From Candidatus Falkowbacteria bacterium CG10_big_fil_rev_8_21_14_0_10_44_15 (GTDB lineage: Bacteria; Patescibacteriota; Patescibacteriia; Patescibacteriales; XYC2-FULL-47-12): DNA of 13,592 nt. The notes beneath the pieces are model-generated. The model saw only the letters and a list, made by a program, of their open reading frames with translations. It was not told the DNA's origin and ran no database searches. Shown here piece by piece: positions 5,344 to 11,631 of this stretch. The translations under genes were made by a program, and so were the position numbers. Position 1 is the first letter of the stretch, and every line of letters starts with the position of its first letter. The stretch is from positions 1-13,592 of the forward strand of contig PFAT01000001.1 of assembly GCA_002773575.1 (NCBI GenBank), written 5' to 3'.

Positions 5344-6347
5344 ACAAAGAAAATAGCAAAAAATTTAACGGCGGCAGTATCGTTATTTACCGCACGAAAG
5401 ACGGACAGGCCGAACTGAAAGTGCAGATAGAAAAGGAAACCGTGTGGCTGACGCAGGCGCAAATAGCGTCTCTTTTTGGCACTCAAAGACCGGCGATTAC
5501 TAAGCATTTAAATAATATTTTTAAAAGCGGCGAATTGGAAGAAAAGTCAGTTAGTTCCATTTTGGAACATACTGCTGCCGACGGCAAAATATATCAAACA
5601 AAATTTTATAGTTTAGATGCAATTGTTTCTGTGGGTTATCGTGTTAATTCTAAGCGAGCCACTCAATTTCGCATTTGGGCCACTCAAATATTAAAAAGTT
5701 ATCTAATCAAAGGATATGCCATCAACCAGCACAGATTGGCAGAACAAACTCAAAGATTAAGGGAATTGCAAAATGCCATTAGTTTTATTAAAAATAAAGC
5801 CGCTCACTCGTTATTGCAAAAAGAAACGCGAGAATTATTCAATATTTTAGATGATTACGCTCAATCTTTTACATTATTGCAGCAATACGACGAAGGCAAG
5901 TTAAAAATAAACAAGCAGAAAATAGCTAAGTTTATTTTAAAATATGAAGATGCTCAAAAAATAATCAGCGAAGCCAAAACTCGCTTAATTAAGAAAAAGG
6001 AAGCTTCGGAATTGTTCGGCCGGGAAGTGGAGCATAAGTTTGAAAGTATAATCAATGCTATTCGCCAGACTTTTTCCGGCCGAGAGCTCTATCGCAGCGT
6101 GGAAGAAAAAGCGGCTAATTTACTTTACCTTATTATTAAAGACCATCCTTTTACCGACGGCAATAAACGCGCTGGCGCCTTGTTTTTTATTTTCTTTTTG
6201 GAAAAGAACGATTATTTATGGCGCAAGGACGGCACGCGCAAAATCAACGACAGCGCGCTGGTAGCTTTAGCGTTGCTTATCGCCGTCAGCGACCCGAAAG
6301 AAAAAGAAGTAATGATAAAAATTATTACTAATTTATTAAGAGATTAG
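5340..6347 (+). CDS. RhuM-Fic protein (putative AMP/NMP-transferase)
   Basis: 335 aa with two domains. Residues about 15-130 are the RhuM-type N-terminal domain, with a helix-turn-helix-like segment VWLTQAQIASLFGTQRPAIT and the typical FYSLDAIVSVGYRVNS...ATQFRIWATQILK block. A coiled-coil-like linker follows. Residues about 225-330 are a Fic/DOC fold with HPFTDGNKR (269-277), the catalytic loop in its DOC-like form: NKR where classical Fic has NGR. Fic proteins transfer AMP or other nucleotides (or phosphate, in Doc) to target proteins. The ATG overlaps the previous stop by 4 nt, so translation is coupled to swivel protein A, and the next gene starts 7 nt after its stop. No separate antitoxin gene is visible nearby. 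Targets are unknown. Confidence 0.88.
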   Translation: MNKENSKKFNGGSIVIYRTKDGQAELKVQIEKETVWLTQAQIASLFGTQRPAITKHLNNIFKSGELEEKSVSSILEHTAADGKIYQTKFYSLDAIVSVGYRVNSKRATQFRIWATQILKSYLIKGYAINQHRLAEQTQRLRELQNAISFIKNKAAHSLLQKETRELFNILDDYAQSFTLLQQYDEGKLKINKQKIAKFILKYEDAQKIISEAKTRLIKKKEASELFGREVEHKFESIINAIRQTFSGRELYRSVEEKAANLLYLIIKDHPFTDGNKRAGALFFIFFLEKNDYLWRKDGTRKINDSALVALALLIAVSDPKEKEVMIKIITNLLRD

Positions 6348-6354
6348 TCAACAC

Positions 6355-7857
6355 ATGCCAAAAGAAAGATTTATCAAAATCGCCAGTGAGTATGTCGTTT
6401 CCATTTTTCCCACCGCGCAGATACTGGACGCCTTTAAATATGGAGTAAAAAAAATTTCCGGTCGGGGTTGCAACTTGGTTTATGTTATTGAAAATAACGC
6501 CGTTACGTATTATTCCGAACCTTCAAGCTGGGGCGAAGTTCATAAAGCATTAGTAAGTAAAATAAAAAAGTCTCCCGATTTCTTAAAGCATGTTTTTAGC
6601 AATATAGAAATATTAGGCAAACAGCAGGTTATTGAAACAAAAAAATTTGTTAAAAAAATAGATAAATTAAACAATGCAGAATTAAACCGCCGCTATCAGC
6701 GATATATTAAAAGTAATACCGAATTTTATTCTTATGGTTTGATACTGCCTCTGCTTGATTTTCAGAGCAGTACTTTTATTTCCCAAGAGTTGCGCACTAT
6801 TTTGCGCCGGCATAAAAATGAACAGCATTTTAATATTTTGACGACTCCTAGGCGCGATACTTTTAGCAAGAAGCAGGATATCGCTTTATTTAAAATTTTA
6901 CCAGCAATAAAAAAAGATAAAGAGTTGATTAAAATTTTTAAAACCAAGGAAGCAAATTATATCCGCCAATACTTAAAACAGAATAAAAAAGCGCTCTGGC
7001 AAAAAATAACCGACCATACCCGCCGCTACGCCTGGGTCTATTATGTTTATGAAGGACCGGCCGTGCGTGAAGATTATTTTATTGATATATTGAAAGATTA
7101 TAGCAAACGCAATATAGACCCGGCAACGGAACTTAATAAATATAAAAAAGAAAAAGAAGCGATTTACCAAAAGCAAAAAGAGATCATCAGAAAAATGCCT
7201 TTGACCGTTTATGAAAAAAAGATAATTGAATTTGGAAGCGAGGTGGTTTTTATGAAGGCCTACCGGCGGGAGTTACAATCATGGTCATATTATTTGTTAG
7301 AGCCTTTATTGAAAGAGATTGCCCGCCGTTTGCATTTAAGCTTAAATCAAGCGCGGATGCTTTTACCGGAAGAGATAACCAAAGCTTTAACGAGCGGCAG
7401 AACTGATAATGAATTGATAAACCGGCGTCTGCAGTATGTGGTTTATGGATACGCGCCACAAAGATTGTGTATAACGGGAGAACCAGGGAGAAATTTTATA
7501 AAAAATAACATTAAACCGGAAAAGAAAGCGCAGCTGGTTGATGAATTTAAGGGCGATATAGCCTGCGCCGGCAAGGCCAAAGGCACGGTGAAAATTATCA
7601 ATACTCCGGAAGATATGAAGAAAATGGAGCGGGGAAATATTTTGGTTTCCGCTTCCACCAACCCTAATTTAATGCCGGCGATTCGGCAGTCCGCCGCTAT
7701 TATTACGGATGAAGGCGGTTTAACCTGCCACGCGGCCATCGTCAGCCGCGAGCTAAAAATTCCCTGTGTGGTCGGCACCAAAATCGCTACCCAAGTTTTA
7801 AAAGACGGCGATACAGTAGAGGTGGATGCTAACAAAGGTATAGTGAGAAAAATATAG
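6355..7857 (+). CDS. PEP-utilizer swivel-domain protein with novel N-terminus (B)
   Basis: 500 aa. The C-terminal 100 residues are a swivel domain: GDIACAGKAKGTV, then TDEGGLTCHAAIVSREL with phospho-accepting His459, then PCVVGT and VEVDANKG. It is paralogous to protein A (H322), with many synonymous DNA differences, so the duplication is old. The N-terminal 400 residues are rich in Lys, Tyr and Ile, without an ATP-grasp or PEP-barrel motif. Residues about 340-400 resemble the pre-swivel segment of A and the matching region of PEP synthase-like enzymes. By analogy with rifampin phosphotransferase, the N-terminal part could bind the acceptor substrate. G+C falls to 14 of 60 at 6901-6960 and rises to 35 of 60 at 7681-7740. 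It lies 7 nt after the Fic gene and is probably cotranscribed. Confidence 0.85.
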   Translation: MPKERFIKIASEYVVSIFPTAQILDAFKYGVKKISGRGCNLVYVIENNAVTYYSEPSSWGEVHKALVSKIKKSPDFLKHVFSNIEILGKQQVIETKKFVKKIDKLNNAELNRRYQRYIKSNTEFYSYGLILPLLDFQSSTFISQELRTILRRHKNEQHFNILTTPRRDTFSKKQDIALFKILPAIKKDKELIKIFKTKEANYIRQYLKQNKKALWQKITDHTRRYAWVYYVYEGPAVREDYFIDILKDYSKRNIDPATELNKYKKEKEAIYQKQKEIIRKMPLTVYEKKIIEFGSEVVFMKAYRRELQSWSYYLLEPLLKEIARRLHLSLNQARMLLPEEITKALTSGRTDNELINRRLQYVVYGYAPQRLCITGEPGRNFIKNNIKPEKKAQLVDEFKGDIACAGKAKGTVKIINTPEDMKKMERGNILVSASTNPNLMPAIRQSAAIITDEGGLTCHAAIVSRELKIPCVVGTKIATQVLKDGDTVEVDANKGIVRKI

Positions 7858-7869
7858 AGCATTTTGATT

Positions 7870-7977
7870 AGAGTGGAGGCTTGCCCCGCAGCGAACGATC
7901 CCGCTTAAGCGGGAGAGATCTGCTGCGGGGTGGACGCGGAGAAAGGAGTGGTGAGAAAATTGCAGAAGGTAAGTTAG
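7870..7977 (+). pseudogene. C-terminal relic of a third swivel-domain gene
   Basis: 7930-7977 encodes VDAEKGVVRKLQKVS and a stop, the same ending as the two intact swivel proteins (VEVDANQGVVKKL and VEVDANKGIVRKI). The preceding VE codons appear at 7870-7879 (AGAGTGGAGG), separated from the rest by the hairpin element at 7883-7930. Removing about 50 bp rejoins AGAGTGGAGG to TGGACGCGG and restores the R-V-E-V-D-A reading. Everything upstream of this is gone. It shows that the cluster once held at least one more such gene, or a duplicated end. Confidence 0.65.
7883..7930. repeat. Hairpin element inserted in the swivel-gene relic
   Basis: The outer arms are CCCCGCAGC (7884-7892) and GCTGCGGGG (7922-7930). 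Inside them is a perfect 14-bp palindrome, CCCGCTTAAGCGGG (7900-7913), flanked by GATC at 7897-7900 and at 7917-7920. It is much more GC-rich than its surroundings and has no T-run, so it is better read as a REP-like element than a terminator. Confidence 0.75.
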
Positions 7978-7980
7978 TTT

Positions 7981-8308
7981 ATGTCTTTATTCCGAAATTA
8001 TTACCGCATTGAGTCCACTCGCCACCCGGACTGGAATTACGCGGGCGGTAGAGACGCGCCATGGCGCGTCTCTACGCCAGTTTGGCGCGCTGCAACGACA
8101 TTCATTGTCAGCGATTATCAATCATTACAAAAGTGCAGTGACAAGATTTTGTAAAAAACGAAAAATTATTAATTTTTCCTGGCAATCCCGTTTTTACGAC
8201 CGCATTATTCGCAACGAGTACGAACTGCAAAATATTCGCGATTACATCTATTACAATCCGGTTAAATGGGGAATGGACAGGAATAATATAGAAAATTTAT
8301 TTATGTAA
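7981..8308 (+). pseudogene. RAYT (REP-associated tyrosine transposase) relic
   Basis: The N-terminus in frame 1 (7981-8046) reads MSLFRNYYRIESTRHPDWNY, like the start of IS200-like RAYT transposases. The C-terminus in another frame (about 8090-8308) reads HSLSAIINHYKSAVTRF, then NFSWQSRFYDRIIRNE, YELQNIRDYIYYNPVKW and GMDRNN, a clear match to RAYT C-termini. The central part with the HUH (His-x-His) catalytic motif is missing, and a REP-like palindrome (8048-8075) sits at the joint. The two ends total about 95 codons against about 170-190 for an intact gene. It is therefore a dead transposase gene. The ATP-grasp gene starts 10 nt after its end. Confidence 0.8.
8044..8078. repeat. REP-like palindrome, copy 2, at the RAYT deletion joint
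   Basis: A perfect 28-bp palindrome at 8048-8075 with arms GTAGAGACGCGCCA and TGGCGCGTCTCTAC. It is extended by GGC (8044-8046) and GCC (8076-8078) across a one-base bulge. It shares its outer arms with copy 1 at 866-894. Confidence 0.85.
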
Positions 8309-8318
8309 GAATTATTCT

Positions 8319-9281
8319 ATGTCTAAATTCATCAAACATTTTAAAGATTTATCTTATAAAGATGTCGCAACCGCCGGCGGCAAAGGCGCGTCTTTGGGCG
8401 AAATGAGCAAAGCGGGCATTCCGGTGCCGCCGGGGTTTGTTATTTTAGCGTCCGCTTTTGAATATTTTTTAGACGGCAAACGGCAAAAGGCGGCGTCAGA
8501 AATAAAACAAGAAATTGAGGCGCAACTGCAGCGCGTTAATTATCAAGACACAAATTCCATTGACCGGGCATCAAACGTCATTCGCGACATTATGCAGGAT
8601 ACGCCAATGCCTAAAGAGTTGGCCGCTGAAATTGTGGTGGAGTTTAAAAAATTACGCGCACCACTGGTAGCGGTGCGCTCTTCCGCGACCGCCGAAGACT
8701 CTTTGGTTGCTTCTTGGGCCGGGGAACTGGAAACATATTTAAACACTACTGCCAAAAATTTGTTAGACAATGTTAAACGCTGCTGGTCGTCGCTTTTTAC
8801 GCCGCGGGCGATTTTTTACCGCTACGAAAAAAAGTTAAGCGACCAAGCCGTGCAAGTCGCTGTCGTCGTGCAAGCAATGGTGCAGTCGGAAATTTCCGGC
8901 ATCGCTTTCAGCGCGCATCCGGTAACGCGCGCTAAAAACCAAATGGTGATAGAAGCCGGCTGGGGATTAGGCGAAGCGATTGTTTCCGGCCAGGTAACGC
9001 CGGATACTTATGTGATAGATAAGCGAGACTTTAGTATCATTGATATTAATGTCAGTGAACAAAAAAGAATGCTCGTAAAAAAAATTAACGGCGGAATAAT
9101 TTGGAAAGCAGTGCCGAAAGATAAACAAAACAAACAAGCGCTAAGCGGCAAGCAAATTATTGAACTTGCCCGGATGGTTGATAAAATTGAAAAGCGCTAT
9201 CATAGGCCGCAAGACATTGAATGGGCGTATGCCGGAGGGAAATTTTACATTACCCAAAGCAGGCCGATTACGACGCTGTAA
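8319..9281 (+). CDS. Stand-alone ATP-grasp domain of PEP synthase/PPDK type
   Basis: 320 aa, covering only the PPDK_N (PEP/pyruvate-binding, ATP-grasp) domain; full PEP synthase is about 800 aa. The N-terminus has GGKGASLGEM with ATP-binding Lys22 and PVPPGF. VRSSATAEDS (119-128) gives Arg120, and the family block ASWAGELETYL follows. The end has QDIEWA (298-303) with Glu301 and TQSRPITT (312-319) with Gln313, the metal and ATP ligands. All key residues are present, so it is probably active. In the family this domain splits ATP and phosphorylates the swivel His. That His must be supplied in trans, and proteins A (His322) and B (His459) are obvious candidates. The stop codon lies inside a long inverted repeat. 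Confidence 0.9.
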   Translation: MSKFIKHFKDLSYKDVATAGGKGASLGEMSKAGIPVPPGFVILASAFEYFLDGKRQKAASEIKQEIEAQLQRVNYQDTNSIDRASNVIRDIMQDTPMPKELAAEIVVEFKKLRAPLVAVRSSATAEDSLVASWAGELETYLNTTAKNLLDNVKRCWSSLFTPRAIFYRYEKKLSDQAVQVAVVVQAMVQSEISGIAFSAHPVTRAKNQMVIEAGWGLGEAIVSGQVTPDTYVIDKRDFSIIDINVSEQKRMLVKKINGGIIWKAVPKDKQNKQALSGKQIIELARMVDKIEKRYHRPQDIEWAYAGGKFYITQSRPITTL

Positions 9282-9364
9282 CTAGTAACTAGTAAATAAT
9301 ACAATTCGATTGAAAGACGAAAAAATATACACGCCAGTTACTAATTATAAGTTACTAGTTACTG
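9278..9364 (+). terminator. Long AT-rich hairpin, probable terminator of the ATP-grasp gene
   Basis: GTAACTAGTAACTAGTAA (9278-9295) pairs with the segment 9335-9364, whose complement reads GTAACTAGTAACT, a 7-nt interruption, then AGTAACTG. The loop is about 40 nt. The first arm contains the stop codon (9279-9281). The run TATTTTTGTTT follows the second arm, as in an intrinsic terminator, though the stem has low G+C. Confidence 0.5.
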
Positions 9365-9373
9365 TATTTTTGT

Positions 9374-9402
9374 TTGCGCAAAATTCCACTTGTAGTTATA
9401 AT
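9374..9402 (+). promoter_or_regulatory. Promoter for the DksA-like gene
   Basis: A perfect TATAAT (9397-9402) with a weak TTGCGC (9374-9379) at 17-bp spacing. The predicted start near 9409 leaves a leader of about 25 nt. Confidence 0.5.
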
Positions 9403-9433
9403 GTTTAAACATGCTAATAACTAACTTAAAGTT

Positions 9434-9766
9434 ATGCTTGACCAAGCTTTTATCCAAAGAATCAAGGATCGTTTATTGGAGGAGAAAAAATCAGTGGCCA
9501 TCAAACTTGCCGAATTAAATAAACCAGAGGCGGCGATGGATAACCCGGACGAAGAAGATTTGGCGGTGGACGCGGCCGAAGATATTATTGAGGAATCGTC
9601 GCGGGCCGCTTACCGGCAATTACTGGATAGAATTGAAGCCGCGTTAAATAGGATTAACCAAGGCACTTACGGCGTTTGCATTACCACCGGCAAAGCCATT
9701 CCGCGCGCACATTTAGAGCGAGAGCCCTGGGCAGAAGAGTGTCCGGTAGTAATGAAACCTGGATAA
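9434..9766 (+). CDS. DksA/TraR-family protein with degenerate zinc site
   Basis: 110 aa. Residues 1-75 form the acidic helical/coiled-coil region; DNPDEEDLAVDAAEDI lies where DksA proteins have their acidic coiled-coil tip. The C-terminal QGTYGVCITTGKAI (76-89) and RAHLEREPWAEEC (91-103) match the G-x-Y-G-x-C-x2-C-G-x-x-I...RL-x-x-x-P-x-x-x-x-C-x2-C pattern. Only Cys82 and Cys103 of the four zinc cysteines remain; the others are Thr85 and Val106. DksA-like proteins bind RNA polymerase through the secondary channel, often with ppGpp; forms with fewer cysteines exist and can work without zinc. It has its own promoter and is convergent with rpmB. Confidence 0.85.
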   Translation: MLDQAFIQRIKDRLLEEKKSVAIKLAELNKPEAAMDNPDEEDLAVDAAEDIIEESSRAAYRQLLDRIEAALNRINQGTYGVCITTGKAIPRAHLEREPWAEECPVVMKPG

Positions 9767-9845
9767 TAATCAAAGGATGCTCGTTTGTTTTAGCTATAAA
9801 AGTTTTGATGTTGTAAGGTGTAGTTTGATATCTATTTTTTTAAAC

Positions 9846-9872
9846 AAAAAAGCCGCCTCAATTATAGGCGGC
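9846..9872 (-). terminator. Intrinsic terminator of rpmB
   Basis: Read on the minus strand, GCCGCCT, a 7-nt loop and AGGCGGC are followed by TTTTTTG: a textbook terminator 17 nt after the rpmB stop. On the plus strand the following CTTTCG is poorer, but the hairpin may also stop transcripts from the DksA-like gene. Confidence 0.9.
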
Positions 9873-9888
9873 CTTTCGTAACAAAATT

Positions 9889-10125
9889 TTATTTTGCTAA
9901 TATTAATTTCCGCAGATCGTAAATTTTTCCGGCCCCTCCCCATTTTTTTAACGTTTTGATGGCGCGGGTAGAAAGCGTTAGCCGCAAATATTGGCCGGTC
10001 GCCGGATTCAATAAGCGTTTGGTTTGCAAGTTGACATTGAATTTGCGTTTGGAAGCAATGTTGGAGTGGCTGCGGGAGTTTCCCCGACCCGCTTTTTTAC
10101 CGGTGATTTGACAGATTCTGGGCAT
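9889..10125 (-). CDS. rpmB: 50S ribosomal protein L28
   Basis: 78 aa, the normal L28 length. It begins MPRICQITGKK and continues with GRGNSRSHSNIASKRKFNVN, the L28 signature with its paired basic and RSHS segments. LRLTLSTRAIKTLKKWGG then matches the conserved C-terminal block. Only Cys5 of the possible zinc cysteines is present. It is part of the 50S subunit. It is transcribed alone from a promoter at 10168-10196 and ends at a strong terminator. No Shine-Dalgarno is visible; the leader is about 36 nt. Confidence 0.95.
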   Translation of the reverse strand: MPRICQITGKKAGRGNSRSHSNIASKRKFNVNLQTKRLLNPATGQYLRLTLSTRAIKTLKKWGGAGKIYDLRKLILAK

Positions 10126-10133
10126 AAATTTAA

Positions 10134-10169
10134 TAGTTTATTAGTTTATTGCTTTACTGGTTTATTTAG
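10134..10169. repeat. Degenerate AT-rich tandem repeat in the rpmB leader
   Basis: Units built on AGTTTATT recur three to four times (AGTTTATT, AGTTTATT, GCTTTACT, GGTTTATT). They lie in the untranslated leader of rpmB on the minus strand. Confidence 0.5.
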
Positions 10170-10196
10170 TATAGACTAGATAATATAATTTGTAAA
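10168..10196 (-). promoter_or_regulatory. Sigma70-type promoter for rpmB
   Basis: On the minus strand TTTACA (10196-10191), a 17-bp spacer and TATACT (10173-10168) each match consensus at 5/6. The predicted start is near 10161. Confidence 0.7.
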
Positions 10197-10212
10197 TATC
10201 GAACAGTAATTT

Positions 10213-10284
10213 AGCAGTAATTAAACAATAATTTTTTATTTAATTACCGTTTAATTATTTCTTAATTATTGTTAAATTATTGCT
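10213..10284. repeat. Imperfect inverted repeat before the glutamate dehydrogenase gene
   Basis: Arms of 21 nt, 10213-10233 and 10264-10284, match at 19 positions (arm 1 begins AGCAGTAATTAAACAATAAT). The second arm ends 2 nt before the start codon at 10287. Related words recur after the gene at 11539-11619. Confidence 0.7.
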
Positions 10285-10286
10285 TT

Positions 10287-11538
10287 ATGGTAAATACCCC
10301 TTTTGCCAATTATGTTGAGAACTTAACCAAAGCGGCGGCGGCTTTAAATTTAACCGAGCCAGAGTTAAAAATGTTGCAAACGCCGGACCGGATAATAGAG
10401 AAAAAAATTAAAATTATCCTTGATTCCGGCGAGCAAAAAGAATTTAACGCTTATCGCGTGCAATTTAACAACGCCCGCGGCCCCTATAAAGGCGGCATCC
10501 GCTTCCATCCGGCCGCTGATATTGACGAAGTAAAGGCGCTGGCGGCGCTGATGGCGGTCAAATGCGCAGCCGTTAATATTCCTTTAGGCGGCGGTAAAGG
10601 CGGGGTGCAGTGCAATCCCAAAGAATTATCAAAAGCTAGCTTGGAAAAAATAGCTCGCGCTTGGGTAGGCGCTATGGCTGATTACGTGGGCGAGGATAAA
10701 GACATTCCGGCGCCGGATGTTTATACTACGCCGGAAATTATGGCGCAGATGCTGGATGAATATGAAAAGATAAAGGGCAGGAGCGAACCCGGTTTTATCA
10801 CCGGTAAGCCGATATCAGTAGGCGGCAGTGAAGGCGCAGAGGGACCGCTACCGCGCAAGGGGCGGTTTATGTGCTGGAGAAGAGCTGGCGCTGGCTTTAG
10901 GAAAAGAGCAAGAGGGCTGGCGAGTGGCGATTCAGGGTTTTGGCAACGCCGGTTTTTATGCCGCGCGGATTTTGCACGGCTTAGGGTATAAAATCGTGTC
11001 CGCTTCCGACAGTCGGGGCGGAATTTACAGTGAAAACGGGTTTGACCCGGATGAGTTGATGAAAATTAAACAGGAGCGGGTAAGCGTAACGGCTCTGCCC
11101 GGCGCGCGGCAAATAACCAATGAAGAAATAATCACCTGCGCTTGCGACATATTGATACCGGCGGCGCTGGACGGTCAAATCCACATTGATAACGCTCGCG
11201 GCGTGCAGGCAAAAATAATACTGGAAATCGCCAACGGAGCGACAACGCCGGTCGCCGATGCAATTTTGCGGGAACGGAACATAACAGTGGCGCCGGACGT
11301 GCTGGCAAATGCCGGCGGCGTGACGGTCAGTTATTTTGAATGGGTGCAAAATAGAACGGGGTATTATTGGAGCGAGGACGAAGTATTTGCTAGGTTAAAA
11401 CCAATTATGGTTAAAGCGTTTCAGGATGCTTGGCAAATCGCCAACGACAAAAAAATTACTTTGCGCGAGGCGGCGTTTATCTTGGCAATACAAAGGATTG
11501 TGGAGGCAATGAGGATAAGAGGAAAGTTTAATAATTAA
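10287..11538 (+). pseudogene. gdhA: Glutamate dehydrogenase gene with two frameshifts
   Basis: The 5' part (10287-10835) encodes the substrate domain. It has YKGGIRFHP with Lys68, KCAAVNIPLGGGKGG with Lys92 and catalytic Lys104, and PAPDVYT with Asp144. The 3' part to 11538 encodes the Rossmann domain (AIQGFGNAGFYAA) and a full C-terminus. Between them the family stretch is spread over three frames. GSEG is in the first frame, RGTATAQGAVYVLE (10838-10879) in the second, and EELALALGKEQEGW (from 10879) in the third. The first break looks like an extra GC at 10836-10837, the second like one missing base near 10879. Repaired, it would be about 415 aa, the family norm. It would interconvert glutamate and 2-oxoglutarate with NAD(P)H. 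ATG 10287 is preferred to an upstream TTG because the family N-terminus begins there. Confidence 0.9.
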
Positions 11539-11619
11539 AACAATAATTTAACGGTAATTAGACAGAAATTTTACAGAAATTAATAAAAATTATTGTTTAA
11601 TTATTGTTTAATTTCTGTT
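11539..11619. repeat. Imperfect inverted repeat between gdhA and yqeY
   Basis: Arms 11539-11570 and 11588-11619 match at 24 of 32 positions. Both share AACAATAATT and ACAGAAATT words, and the first resembles the repeat before gdhA. Arm 1 starts directly after the gdhA stop and arm 2 ends 12 nt before the yqeY start, so the repeat fills nearly the whole spacer. Confidence 0.6.
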
Positions 11620-11631
11620 GAATATTTATTT

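Noticed and set aside
7443..7862. Minus-strand frame of 139 codons opposite swivel gene B
   Set aside because: It is a shadow of a clearly conserved domain on the plus strand, with no family features of its own.
4252..9281. Rifampin resistance operon
   Set aside because: The domain types match rifampin phosphotransferase, but PEP-synthase relatives share them. The N-terminal regions are not recognisable as the rifampin-binding domain, so no drug target is claimed.
10836..10879. Programmed frameshifting in gdhA
   Set aside because: No slippery heptamer and stimulatory structure are apparent, two separate shifts would be needed, and this enzyme family is not known to use recoding.
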